This document shows, in pieces, positions 54,450 through 63,154 of a stretch of DNA of 64,000 nt. A program made the position numbers and the translations under genes. How positions within the stretch are numbered: the first letter of the stretch is position 1; each line of letters opens with the position of its first letter. The stretch is from Aliidiomarina sanyensis (GTDB taxonomy: Bacteria > Pseudomonadota > Gammaproteobacteria > Enterobacterales > Alteromonadaceae). The stretch covers positions 62,001 through 126,000 of the forward strand of contig NZ_PIPM01000007.1 in NCBI RefSeq assembly GCF_003987175.1. Direction: 5' to 3'. The notes below the pieces were generated by a model. The model ran no database searches and was not told the DNA's origin. It worked only from the letters and a program-made list of their open reading frames with translations.

Positions 54450-55580
54450 ATGGCCACCTCCACACCCTCAACGACCCCTACTCATCTGTCAGCGGATGAT
54501 GCGCTTGCGGATCAGCTCGTCACAGGGATTGTGATTCTCGATGCCCATTTAGCGGTCTGTTATGCGAACGCCGCAGCAGAGGCTGTGTTCGCGGGGAGCT
54601 CACGTCGTTTATTGGGTGCGCCCATTGATTCATTGTTCCGCTACTCGAGCTTTGATCTCCAGCTGTTGCGGCAAGTGCCTGCAACCCAGCAAACCATTTC
54701 AGATTCCGATGTCAGTTGGGTGTTTCATGACGGCAAAGCTATGACCGTCGAGCTCACCGCCTCCGCTGCGTCACTACCGGGGCTTCCCGAGGCCATTATT
54801 CTTGAGCTGCGCCAAGTGGACTTAATTCGACGTTTGAACCAAGAACAGGTTCAGCAGCATCAACTTGAAGCCGCCCAACAGCTTGTTCGTGGGCTGGCGC
54901 ATGAGATCAAAAATCCGCTAGGTGGGATCCGTGGCGCCGCCCAATTACTGCACTCTCAATTAGGTGATGCACAGCGCGAATACACGCAAATGATTATGGG
55001 CCAGTCGGATCGCTTGCGTGCGCTCGTTGATCGCTTGCTTGGTCCGAACCGTCCGAGCGCGCGGGCGCCTGAGAATATTCATGCAGTGCTCCAACGAGTA
55101 CTGGATGTACTTTCCCTCGAACAACCGCCCGGTGTGCATGTGGTGAAAGATTACGATCCGAGCTTGCCAGACCTTACGATGAGCGCGGACCAGATTGAAC
55201 AGGTGTTATTGAACTTGGTGAAAAATGCCTTTGATGTGATGCCAGAGAAAGGCACTGTCACCCTCAAAACACGCGTGTTGCATCAAGAAACGATTTACGG
55301 CAAGCGTTACCGTCAGTGTGCGCAAATCAGCGTTCTTGATGATGGCCCGGGAATTCTCCCGGAACTCAAAGATACCTTGTTTTATCCACTGGTGAGTGGG
55401 CGCGAGAACGGCACCGGTCTTGGACTGTCGATTGCCCAGTCCTTGGTGCATCAGCATGCTGGAAAGATCGAGATGACCAGTCGTCCGGGAGCCACGGAGT
55501 TTACCGTATTGTTGCCCTATTTAGAGGAGCTTCCTGAAGGTAAAGCGCACAAACAAGAGAATGAGGAGTCGTCGTCATGA
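54450..55580 (+). CDS. glnL: Nitrogen sensor histidine kinase NtrB
   Basis: From the ATG at 54450 (MATSTPSTTP, with GAGGAA upstream) the protein has 376 residues. A PAS-like domain occupies about 20-125. The H-box is GLAHEIKNPLGGIRGAAQLL with H151, followed by the ATPase N-box LLNLVKNAFDVMPEKG, and the G-boxes DDGPGILPEL and GTGLGLSIA. NtrB has no membrane segment and is controlled by PII. The frame extends upstream through the glnA terminator and NtrC site but is not used there. It overlaps ntrC by four bases. Confidence 0.96.
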   Translation: MATSTPSTTPTHLSADDALADQLVTGIVILDAHLAVCYANAAAEAVFAGSSRRLLGAPIDSLFRYSSFDLQLLRQVPATQQTISDSDVSWVFHDGKAMTVELTASAASLPGLPEAIILELRQVDLIRRLNQEQVQQHQLEAAQQLVRGLAHEIKNPLGGIRGAAQLLHSQLGDAQREYTQMIMGQSDRLRALVDRLLGPNRPSARAPENIHAVLQRVLDVLSLEQPPGVHVVKDYDPSLPDLTMSADQIEQVLLNLVKNAFDVMPEKGTVTLKTRVLHQETIYGKRYRQCAQISVLDDGPGILPELKDTLFYPLVSGRENGTGLGLSIAQSLVHQHAGKIEMTSRPGATEFTVLLPYLEELPEGKAHKQENEESSS

Positions 55581-57037
55581 GCCGGACCGTCTGGATTTTA
55601 GATGATGACAGCTCGATTCGGTGGGTGTTAGAGCGAGCATTCTCCGCTGCAGGTTGGACACCGCGGATGTTCTCCGAGCCACAATCGTTTTTGGACACCC
55701 TGACCACCGTTGCACGTGAGCAAACACCAGATTTGGTTCTGACCGATGTCCGCATGCCGGGTATGGACGGAATGGATGTTTTAGAACGCCTGCAACAGCG
55801 CTTACCGAATCTGCCGGTGGTGGTGATGACCGCCCACTCAGATCTCGCCAGTGCGGTCAATGCATTCAAGGGTGGGGCTTTTGAATATCTACCGAAACCA
55901 TTTGATCTTGATGAAGTCATTGCTGTGGCGGAGCGCGCTACCAAAGCGCAAGGCGAGGCATCTCCTGCTTCGGATGTTCCAGTGACCGAGACAGGCATTA
56001 TCGGTGAGTCGCCGGCCATGCAAGAGGTGTTTCGGGCGATTGGGCGGTTATCGCGCTCGAGTGTCACGGTTTTGCTGACCGGTGCATCGGGCACCGGAAA
56101 GGAACTCGTTGCCCGCGCACTGCATCAACACTCGCCGCGTGCGCAAGCTCCCTTTGTGGCACTCAATATGGCGGCAATTCCGAGCGAGCTGATTGAGTCG
56201 GAGCTCTTCGGGCATGAAAAGGGCGCGTTCACTGGCGCCACAACACGCCGGGACGGTCGCTTTCAACAAGCCAACGGCGGGACTCTTTTTCTCGATGAGA
56301 TTGGGGATATGCCCCTTGCCGTGCAAACCCGTTTGTTGCGGGCGTTGGCTGAGGGTCAGTTCTATCCGGTGGGCAGTCATCAACTGGTCACTGTTGATGT
56401 GCGTGTGATTGCCGCGACTCATATTGATTTACGCAAGGCCATTGCGGAAGGGCGTTTTCGGGAAGATTTATATCACCGCTTGAATGTCATCCACGTGCGG
56501 TTGCCAACACTCGAAGAGCGGCGGAGCGATATTCCAGCGCTCGCGGAACATTTTCTGCATCAAGCTGCCGAAGAACTCAAGATGCCGCGAAAACGGTTAA
56601 CGGAGCAGGCGCTCAAAGCACTGCAAAAAGCACCATGGCCTGGCAATGTACGGCAACTTGAGAACCTCTGCCGATGGGTCACGGTGATGGCAAGCAGTGA
56701 CTGGGTCGATCAGGATGAACTGCCGTCTTTGGCCAGTTTGCACGATGACAACCCCGTCCATTCCGAGGTGCCCAGCGCCGCGCAAAGCTGGCAGTCGGTC
56801 ATGAGCGAAACGCTCCGAGAGAAGCTGGCCGAAGGCGTGCCGTTTACGGATATTCAGGACATGTTGGAGCAGATGGCCGTGGCGATTGCGCTTGAACAGA
56901 CCGGGGGGCACCGGCAACAAGCGGCAGAGCGCTTAGGCTGGGGACGAAACACCCTTACTCGGAAGCTTCAGCGTTGGGAAACAGCGCCTGAAAACCCGTT
57001 AACCTCCGAAAAACCCGCGGCAAAGCCAGAAAAATAG
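55577..57037 (+). CDS. glnG: Nitrogen regulator NtrC (sigma-54 activator)
   Basis: A 486-residue activator with a receiver (WILDDDSS, D57 in VLTDVRMPGMDG), an AAA+ domain (Walker A GASGTGKELVA, GAFTGA sigma-54 loop, Walker B GGTLFLDEIGDM) and a Fis-type helix-turn-helix at the C-terminus (GGHRQQAAERLGWGRNTL). It should bind the palindromes upstream of glnA and ntrB. The ATG overlaps the ntrB stop by four bases. Confidence 0.97.
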   Translation: MSRTVWILDDDSSIRWVLERAFSAAGWTPRMFSEPQSFLDTLTTVAREQTPDLVLTDVRMPGMDGMDVLERLQQRLPNLPVVVMTAHSDLASAVNAFKGGAFEYLPKPFDLDEVIAVAERATKAQGEASPASDVPVTETGIIGESPAMQEVFRAIGRLSRSSVTVLLTGASGTGKELVARALHQHSPRAQAPFVALNMAAIPSELIESELFGHEKGAFTGATTRRDGRFQQANGGTLFLDEIGDMPLAVQTRLLRALAEGQFYPVGSHQLVTVDVRVIAATHIDLRKAIAEGRFREDLYHRLNVIHVRLPTLEERRSDIPALAEHFLHQAAEELKMPRKRLTEQALKALQKAPWPGNVRQLENLCRWVTVMASSDWVDQDELPSLASLHDDNPVHSEVPSAAQSWQSVMSETLREKLAEGVPFTDIQDMLEQMAVAIALEQTGGHRQQAAERLGWGRNTLTRKLQRWETAPENPLTSEKPAAKPEK

Positions 57038-57053
57038 GGGGTTTCCCTTATTT

Positions 57054-57103
57054 GTAAAGATGGGCTATGAATGTAAAGATAAACCGTAAAGGGAAAGTGT
57101 AAA
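57054..57103. promoter_or_regulatory. GTAAA cluster upstream of cpxR (CpxR-box-like)
   Basis: Four GTAAA at 57054, 57073, 57086 and 57099 in 50 bases. The last three are exactly 13 bases apart. The CpxR consensus is GTAAA-N5-GTAAA, so the spacing is wider than in E. coli, but the number of copies next to a cpxR gene is unlikely by chance. Autoregulation is a fair guess. Confidence 0.5.
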
Positions 57104-57175
57104 GAGAGTGCAAAACGCCTTTCGTTACACTGCCAAGTCGTTAGATTGGACTTATTTACATCGAGGGCAAAAGCT

Positions 57176-57871
57176 GTGGTGCATATTCTACTTATCGACG
57201 ATGATGCTGATTTGGGCGGGATGCTGACTGACGTGTTCAAACGCGAGGGCATTAAACTTACGCATGTCGAAGATGGCAAATCGGGTTTGAAAACCGCCAC
57301 CAGCGAGAAGTTTGACCTAATTCTCCTGGATATTATGCTACCTGAAATTGATGGCCTCCAAGTCCTCAAGCAACTGCGTGCCGCCGAGGTGGATACCCCG
57401 GTCCTGATGTTGACTGCCCGCGGTGACGATGTAGACCGTGTTGTTGGCCTTGAATTGGGTGCCGACGACTATTTACCAAAACCGTTTTACCCCCGCGAGC
57501 TCGTTGCCCGCGTTCGGGCTCTGTTGCGTCGCGCCAAAGGTAAGAGTGGAGCACCTGTGGTGGAGAACTTACGGTATGCCGGTTTTGAGCTCGATACGGT
57601 CAATGCAGAAGCAGTCTGTGATGGTGAAAAGCTCACCCTTACGCCAACCGAGTTTGAAGTCTTGCGTCAGCTAGTGATGCATCACGGTCAGCTCGTGACC
57701 AAAGAAAGCCTGTCGAACCATGTGCTTGGGCGTCAACTTGGCCCGTTTGATCGCTCGTTAGATGTCCACATCAGTAACATTCGCAAAAAGTTACCGACGC
57801 AACCGGACCGCATTCAAACCGTGCGAGGTCGCGGCTATCGAGTGACCGAGCCTGAGCTATTGGAATCTTAG
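57176..57871 (+). CDS. cpxR: Envelope-stress response regulator CpxR
   Basis: OmpR-family regulator of 231 residues. The receiver has LLIDDDADLG, D52 in LILLDIMLPEIDG and the PKPF loop; the C-terminal winged helix includes LTLTPTEFEVLRQL and PFDRSLDVHISNIRKKLP, which match CpxR closely. The start is uncertain: GTG at 57176 has GAGGG eight bases upstream and gives VVHILLIDDD; GTG at 57179 is nearly the same, and a TTG at 57146 is the longest frame. The gene precedes cpxA by three bases. Confidence 0.92.
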   Translation: MVHILLIDDDADLGGMLTDVFKREGIKLTHVEDGKSGLKTATSEKFDLILLDIMLPEIDGLQVLKQLRAAEVDTPVLMLTARGDDVDRVVGLELGADDYLPKPFYPRELVARVRALLRRAKGKSGAPVVENLRYAGFELDTVNAEAVCDGEKLTLTPTEFEVLRQLVMHHGQLVTKESLSNHVLGRQLGPFDRSLDVHISNIRKKLPTQPDRIQTVRGRGYRVTEPELLES

Positions 57872-57874
57872 TGC

Positions 57875-59365
57875 ATGGCGCCTGGCCGCACACGGTGGTA
57901 CCAATCTCTAACACTTCGACTGCTCACCTTATTTTGGGTGCTCATTCTGTTGACCATTGCCGCAGCGCTTGCTGCGGTTCTTTATTTTGTCCGCCCCCCG
58001 GGGCCGGAGCCGCTGAGCGAAGATTTTCATCGCTCCCTTGACCCAATCTTATTGCATCCTTCGAGTGTCGGGTTGCTCCAGCCCGGACGTCTATTGGTCG
58101 GCCAGTATCGGATTGTTGCGCTCAAGCCCGCCGTGATCTCCGATTCCGACGAAACGCCGGATATTTCCCTTGATCTCGATATCGAAGCACTGGCTCCGGA
58201 TGTGGCAGGCGATCTCACCAACAATACTCAACGGAGTGAGCCGGACGTGCAGAGTGAACCGAGGTTTGCTCCGGGGATGAGTCAGCAAGAGCTGGCGCTC
58301 ACGGTCCGTATTCTTGAAAGTCCTGAACCGATTCAGATGGTCTTTGCAGACCGGACATTTGGTGGGCCGATGGCCAGTAATGAGGGTTGGGTGGTGATCA
58401 GTCGCCCAGCAACTACTGAAGAGTTAGCCGCGCAGTTTGAAGATCAAGATCAAGAGTGGCTACCGAACCTCATTTTGTTGGCGATCGGGATGTCCTTTAT
58501 TGGTGCGCTGATTTTAGGTTTTTGGTTTGTCCGGCCGCTTCGGCAGCTTCGCAATGGCATGCGTCAGATTGCGGGCGGCTCCGCCGAGCCCGATTTACGG
58601 CGGCTGCCGAAGCGCCGAGATGAAGTCGGCGAGTTGGCGCGCACCATGCGTTGGACGGCGATTGAATTGGCCACCTCGCGGGATGCGCAGCGACGTTTAC
58701 TAAGTGATGTTTCGCATGAATTGCGCTCACCTTTGGCGCGTTTGCAAGTTGCTCTCGATTTGCTCGAAAGAGAGGATCTCAAAGGAGACCGCAACTACCA
58801 GCAGTTGCAAAAGGACATCTACCGGCTTGGCGGAATCATTGACAGTATTTTGTGGCTCTCCCGCTTGGAAAACGGCTTAGATAAGCTGGTCCACGAGCAA
58901 ATTGATGTGATGGATATATTGAATGATTTGCAGTCGGATCTGTATTACGCCTATGACCACTGGCGTGGACGGATGCACCTCCCAACCCAAGAGCTACTGG
59001 CCATCGATTCCGATCCGGTGTTGTTGCGGTTAATTCTGGAGAATTTGGTGCGCAATGGATTCCAGTATGGCCCCGAGGATGGTGAAGTCTTTGTTGGGGC
59101 CGAGACACTTACAAAAGACGGAAAGCCATGGCTAAGAATGACGGTTCGCGATGAGGGGCCTGGGGTGAGTGAAGAGCAGCGGCAGAAAATGTTTGCCCCC
59201 TTCTTCCGGGGCGACCCATCGCGCCATCACGGAGCGGGCGTCGGTTTAGGTTTGGCACTGTGCCAACGTGCCACCGCTGTGTTAGGCGGCAACATTGATG
59301 CAAGCAACCACCCAGACGGCGGCCTTGAAGTGCGTATCGAATTTCCCGTCACGGCTACATCGTAA
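57875..59365 (+). CDS. cpxA: Envelope-stress sensor kinase CpxA
   Basis: A 496-residue kinase with membrane helices at about 15-39 and 198-219 around a periplasmic domain of about 160 residues, a HAMP region (about 220-272), the phospho-acceptor box LLSDVSHELRSPLARLQ with H281, and the ATPase motifs LENLVRNGFQYGP, DEGPGVSEEQ and GVGLGLAL. The periplasmic domain is acidic and not obviously like that of E. coli CpxA. Its TAA stop lies inside the GTAA tetranucleotide of the first repeat of the next cluster. Confidence 0.9.
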   Translation: MAPGRTRWYQSLTLRLLTLFWVLILLTIAAALAAVLYFVRPPGPEPLSEDFHRSLDPILLHPSSVGLLQPGRLLVGQYRIVALKPAVISDSDETPDISLDLDIEALAPDVAGDLTNNTQRSEPDVQSEPRFAPGMSQQELALTVRILESPEPIQMVFADRTFGGPMASNEGWVVISRPATTEELAAQFEDQDQEWLPNLILLAIGMSFIGALILGFWFVRPLRQLRNGMRQIAGGSAEPDLRRLPKRRDEVGELARTMRWTAIELATSRDAQRRLLSDVSHELRSPLARLQVALDLLEREDLKGDRNYQQLQKDIYRLGGIIDSILWLSRLENGLDKLVHEQIDVMDILNDLQSDLYYAYDHWRGRMHLPTQELLAIDSDPVLLRLILENLVRNGFQYGPEDGEVFVGAETLTKDGKPWLRMTVRDEGPGVSEEQRQKMFAPFFRGDPSRHHGAGVGLGLALCQRATAVLGGNIDASNHPDGGLEVRIEFPVTATS

Positions 59366-59617
59366 CCAACGCACTTTCCGTCACGGTGCGTTTTGGGACA
59401 CCGTAGCCAACGCACTTTCCGTCACGGTGCGTTTTGGGACACCGTAGCCAACGCACTGCGTTGGGCGCTGGGAAACCCAATCCCCCCATTGCGTTAGTAG
59501 CCAACGCACTGCGTTGGGCGGCGTTGGGAAACCCAGTCCCCCCATTGCGTTGGGACACCGTAGCCAACGCACTGCGTTGGGCGGCACTGGGAAACCCAAC
59601 CACCCCCATTGCGTTGC
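59362..59617. repeat. REP-like cluster 2, mixed hairpin types
   Basis: Five GTAA/GTAG-headed units starting at 59362, 59403, 59444, 59497 and 59560. The first two have the nested hairpin CCAACGCACTTTCCGTCACGGTGCG; the last three have the simple palindrome CCAACGCACTGCGTTGG followed by a GGGAAACCC mini-hairpin and a CCCCCATTGCGTT half element. The first GTAA holds the cpxA stop codon. The spacing (41, 41, 53, 63) suggests units of different build. The 302-base gap before pldB is filled by this cluster, and I see nothing else in it. Confidence 0.88.
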
Positions 59618-59667
59618 CGCTAAAAACCGTTAGGATAAAGACAGACACAGCCGTGAAGTGACCCGCA

Positions 59668-60711
59668 ATGAACGAAACAGCCACTCTTGATATCAGCGCT
59701 ACCGAACTTGCCCTCGACGCCCTCGCAGAGCGGGTTCTTGACGCACGTCCTGAAGATAGTGATCCCGCATGGGATGAGTGGTCGCGAACCCAGCTCGCTG
59801 CCTTTTTCCGACGCGCTGAACACCTCGAGTTTCGTAGCTTTGATCGGGCGCACATCTTCTACTGCGTTCTTGAGCATCCGCACCCGAAAGGTTGGGTGCT
59901 TGTTTCACCCGGTCGGGTAGAAAGTTATCTCAAATATCAGGAAGTCGCGCTCGATCTCGTGGCAGCCGGATTCTCCGTTGCGATGATCGATCACCGGGGC
60001 CAAGGACACTCGGATCGCCTCACGTCGCACTCCGAGCAAGGCCATGTGAATCGTTTTGCGGACTACGTCCAAGATTTCGAGTTGTGGATTGAAGAACTGC
60101 AAGGGCGCTTCGGCGAATTACCGCTGCATATTCTGGCCCACTCGATGGGTGGCGCGATTGCCACGCTTTATGTGCAAGGCAAGGCGCATCGAGTGAAATC
60201 GGTCGTGCTCAGCGCGCCGATGTTTGGCATCAATACAGCGCCTTGGCCCCAGTGGTTTGCGGGACCGCTGACGCGCTCGCTGACGGCTCTTAACCGTATC
60301 GTGACACCTGGCCGACATTGGTACGCACCGGGCACGGGTGACTGGAAGAAATTACCTTTTCAGGAAAACAAGCTGACCCACAGCGAAGCGCGTTATGAGC
60401 ATTTCACCCGAATGTACACGGAGCAACCGCAAATCAAAGTGGGTGGGCCGACATCCCATTGGGTGACCGAGGCGCTGGTGGCGGCTGAAATGTGTATCGA
60501 GCAGGCGGACCGAATTGCCATTCCCGTGCTGGTGCTCTCTGGCACAGCGGATCAGATTGTCGATCCTCGAGGACATGGGCGTTTTGCCGAAAAACTCACC
60601 CATGCAGATTCCCGGTTACAGAAGATTGATGGAAGTTTTCATGAAATCTTGATGGAAACCGATCCCCGCCGCAGCGCAGCCCTCAAAGAAGCCATCGCAT
60701 TTTTCTCGTAG
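59668..60711 (+). CDS. pldB: Lysophospholipase L2-like alpha/beta hydrolase
   Basis: A 347-residue soluble hydrolase of the PldB/monoglyceride-lipase type. The nucleophile elbow is LAHSMGGAIATLY, an oxyanion segment HRGQGHSDR lies near residue 113, and Asp and His partners are in SGTADQIVDPRGH and DGSFHEIL. It should release fatty acids from lysophospholipids; its substrate is inferred. It is not secreted. Its last codons end TTC TCG TAG, and that TAG is the one in the GTAG of the next repeat. Confidence 0.88.
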   Translation: MNETATLDISATELALDALAERVLDARPEDSDPAWDEWSRTQLAAFFRRAEHLEFRSFDRAHIFYCVLEHPHPKGWVLVSPGRVESYLKYQEVALDLVAAGFSVAMIDHRGQGHSDRLTSHSEQGHVNRFADYVQDFELWIEELQGRFGELPLHILAHSMGGAIATLYVQGKAHRVKSVVLSAPMFGINTAPWPQWFAGPLTRSLTALNRIVTPGRHWYAPGTGDWKKLPFQENKLTHSEARYEHFTRMYTEQPQIKVGGPTSHWVTEALVAAEMCIEQADRIAIPVLVLSGTADQIVDPRGHGRFAEKLTHADSRLQKIDGSFHEILMETDPRRSAALKEAIAFFS

Positions 60712-60865
60712 CCAGCGCACCGCGTTTAGTAACCAACGTACCGCGTTGGGTTTAGTAACCAACGCACCGCGTTGGGCTTGGTAACCAACGCACCGCGTTG
60801 GGCTTGGTAGCAAACGCACCGCGTTGGGCTTGGTACCCCCCGATTACACCAACTACGTTGGCTAC
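60708..60865. repeat. REP-like cluster 3 between convergent pldB and trmL
   Basis: A set of direct units on the plus strand (CCAGCGCACCGCG, then CCAACGTACCGCGTTGG, and three CCAACGCACCGCGTTGG-type copies, one with AAACGC) with GTAG/GTAA heads and TTAG or TTGG linkers, ended by one inverted unit on the minus strand (GTAGCCAACGTAGTTGG, 60849-60865). The first GTAG (60708) supplies the pldB stop; the inverted GTAG (60862-60865) supplies the trmL stop. The BIME-like pair closes the space between two convergent genes. Confidence 0.88.
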
Positions 60866-61317
60866 GAAAACCCATGTTGGCGCCAGGCCTCATAGGTAAT
60901 CACCGCAACCGAATTGGATAAATTCAAACTACGCGAACTTTCCTGCATGGGGATGCGAATGCGGCGGTCTGCTGGGTACGCACCCCGAATCTCGGGGGGT
61001 AAACCGGCCGTTTCTGAACCGAAAAGCAACACATCGTCTGCCAAATACTGCACATCTGCGTAATTTTTACTACCTTTCGTGGTGCAGGCAAAGATCCGTT
61101 TGCCGGCCATTGCTTGAAGGAACGCCTCGTAGTCAGGATAGCGTGTAACGTTTGCTAGATCGTGATAATCCAGTCCCGCACGGCGCAGCTTCTTCTCTTC
61201 AAAATCGAATCCAAGGGGTTCAATCAGGTGCAATTTACAACCTGTATTTGCACACAAACGAATAATATTGCCGGTATTTGCAGGCATAACCGGTGTATGA
61301 AGGGCAATGTGAAACAT
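60862..61317 (-). CDS. trmL: tRNA (cytidine/uridine-34-2'-O)-methyltransferase
   Basis: SPOUT-class enzyme of 151 residues from the ATG at 61317 ([18 protein letters not shown]). TrmL methylates the 2'-OH of nucleotide 34 in tRNA-Leu isoacceptors. The family segments are [31 protein letters not shown] and [18 protein letters not shown], which form the trefoil knot. A 17-codon upstream extension is unlikely. Its stop is the TAG in the inverted repeat unit. Confidence 0.95.
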   Translation of the reverse strand: MFHIALHTPVMPANTGNIIRLCANTGCKLHLIEPLGFDFEEKKLRRAGLDYHDLANVTRYPDYEAFLQAMAGKRIFACTTKGSKNYADVQYLADDVLLFGSETAGLPPEIRGAYPADRRIRIPMQESSRSLNLSNSVAVITYEAWRQHGFS

Positions 61318-61489
61318 GGCGAATTCGAGTTGATGACATTTGCCCTTATTATACGGTGATTCGCTCAAGCCGCCAGAGAGGTTGTCGGATCCGGGGCCGA
61401 CTCATTGGTCCCGGAGGAACTTCCATGCGATAATTCTTTCTAATAGTTCCGCGCAGAACAAACCGTCTTCGGTAAAAGGTAGTGAACCC

Positions 61490-63154
61490 ATGAAGTTGAA
61501 TTGGAAAGCAGTACTGTCCGCCCTGACTCTTACGTTGAGTGGTGCAGCCGTGGCAGAGACCAGCAATGCAGATGACCCGCAGTGGAATGTCATGTTAGTG
61601 GGCAGTGAACTGCGAATTTGCTCGAGCATGAATTCTGACTACTGTTCCGAAACGAGCTGGATTAACGCAAACGAGATGCGCACCACCCGGCTTTTCCAAC
61701 TGACCGATGTCCGTCGACGCGCGGCTTTGCGCTCTTCATTGTGGCCGCGTGAGCGGGAGAGCGTCCGTGAAGAAGTGGATGAAATGCTTCGCGAGATGGT
61801 TGATTACTTTGCACGGGGTGTCGTCCCTGAGCATCGTTTGGTCGATCGCCTCCGTTCGCGAGCCTATCTCGATTTACTCTCACGCTTGTCAGAAGCGGAA
61901 TACAACCGAATCCTCGATAACCTGGAAATGCCTCGGCTGGAAGGGCTGGATGAGGTGGTGAATTTGGGCATGAACCGAGACTATTCTGCGGACTTCGTCA
62001 CCCAATTCGTGGCTCTTGCCGAGAGCTTGCATGGTATTAGTGGTGACCGGTCGCCACGCATTCTGGTCGTAACCGCCGGTGAGCGTGATACGTTCCGTTC
62101 GGTGGATGCCCATGTGCAAGCATTTGAACAAGCAGGTGCAAGCGCACACTGGTTGCCATTAGATGTGGCCGTTACGCAGGCGCAAGAGGCAAATCGGTGC
62201 CAAGACATCGACCGTTTACGTCGCACCTTGAGCGGCTCGTATGATCGCGAGCGGGTTGACCCAGTGCGCCATGCAGAACAATTGGCCTATTGCCGCGTGG
62301 AAGATGGGTGGAAAACCTTATTAAACGATGCCGATGCAGTGTTCTTTACCGGTGGCAGTGCCGACCGTCTGCGTAGTGCATTGGTGCCCAACAACCGCCC
62401 CTCCGCACTTTTAACCGAGATGCGCGCACGCTTCAATGCGGGGACACTCGCCATTGGAGGTGCAGGAGAAGGAGCGATGGCGTTGGTGAACGCCAATATG
62501 ATTACCCACGGACATAGCCGAGAGGCAATTCGTGAAGGGGCCATTGCACGCCGTCCGCCGCCCCTTGATTGTGATCTGGACGATACGTGCCCGCGGGGGA
62601 TGAATGCACAGAGCTTCACCTATGAGCCACTCGGCGGGTTGGGCTTTTTAGGGTTTGGAATTTTAGATACCGATGTCGCCCATCAAGGCCGGCAAGGCCG
62701 GATGCTGCGACTCGCGGCAACCACTGGAACGCCATTCTCAATGGGGATTGACAGAGATACCGCAGTGCTGATGAATGCACGGACCGGCGCATTTGAGATC
62801 ACCGGCCGAGAAGGCGTGTTTATGATTGAAGGGGCGCAAGGGACCGATACGATGTTGGCAGGGAGCTTCCACTACCTTCGGACCGGAACGCTCGGACAGA
62901 TCGGCGGTGGACGCTTGATGGATGCCGTGCTGGCGCCACAATCTTTTGTTCGCCCAGATAGCCCAACTACGCGTTTCCTTGGCGACAGCGGATTGTACGA
63001 TAACCTGGATCTGGTGTGCCGGAACGAGCAGCAATTGCGTCTGTTACAAGACACCTTTGTTCTGATGATGCAGGTTAACGACGAAAGCGAACTCGAACTC
63101 TCCCGCGGACGCTGCCAAATCATCAATGGCGTCATGGGTATAGCAGCGCAGTAG
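61490..63154 (+). CDS. Secreted cyanophycinase-like (peptidase S51-type) protein, nucleophile apparently lost
   Basis: From the ATG at 61490 (MKLNWKAVLSALTLTL) it has 554 residues with a Sec signal peptide ending near AVAE. A helical region of about 140 residues is followed by a cyanophycinase/peptidase-S51-like domain: ADAVFFTGGSADRLRSAL, then LAIGGAGEGAMAL, and a later MGIDRDTAVLM. In cyanophycinases the middle motif is GTSAGA with the serine nucleophile; here the position is GAGEGA, with Gly at the serine and Glu at the next residue. So a catalytic serine is not visible. It could be a pseudoenzyme. Its TAG stop is the one in GTAG of the next repeat. Confidence 0.75.
   Translation: MKLNWKAVLSALTLTLSGAAVAETSNADDPQWNVMLVGSELRICSSMNSDYCSETSWINANEMRTTRLFQLTDVRRRAALRSSLWPRERESVREEVDEMLREMVDYFARGVVPEHRLVDRLRSRAYLDLLSRLSEAEYNRILDNLEMPRLEGLDEVVNLGMNRDYSADFVTQFVALAESLHGISGDRSPRILVVTAGERDTFRSVDAHVQAFEQAGASAHWLPLDVAVTQAQEANRCQDIDRLRRTLSGSYDRERVDPVRHAEQLAYCRVEDGWKTLLNDADAVFFTGGSADRLRSALVPNNRPSALLTEMRARFNAGTLAIGGAGEGAMALVNANMITHGHSREAIREGAIARRPPPLDCDLDDTCPRGMNAQSFTYEPLGGLGFLGFGILDTDVAHQGRQGRMLRLAATTGTPFSMGIDRDTAVLMNARTGAFEITGREGVFMIEGAQGTDTMLAGSFHYLRTGTLGQIGGGRLMDAVLAPQSFVRPDSPTTRFLGDSGLYDNLDLVCRNEQQLRLLQDTFVLMMQVNDESELELSRGRCQIINGVMGIAAQ

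Noticed and set aside
59381-59855. Minus-strand open frames of up to 166 codons across repeat cluster 2
   Set aside because: They are translations of the repeats (periodic peptides) and run antisense over the start of pldB, so they are not genes.
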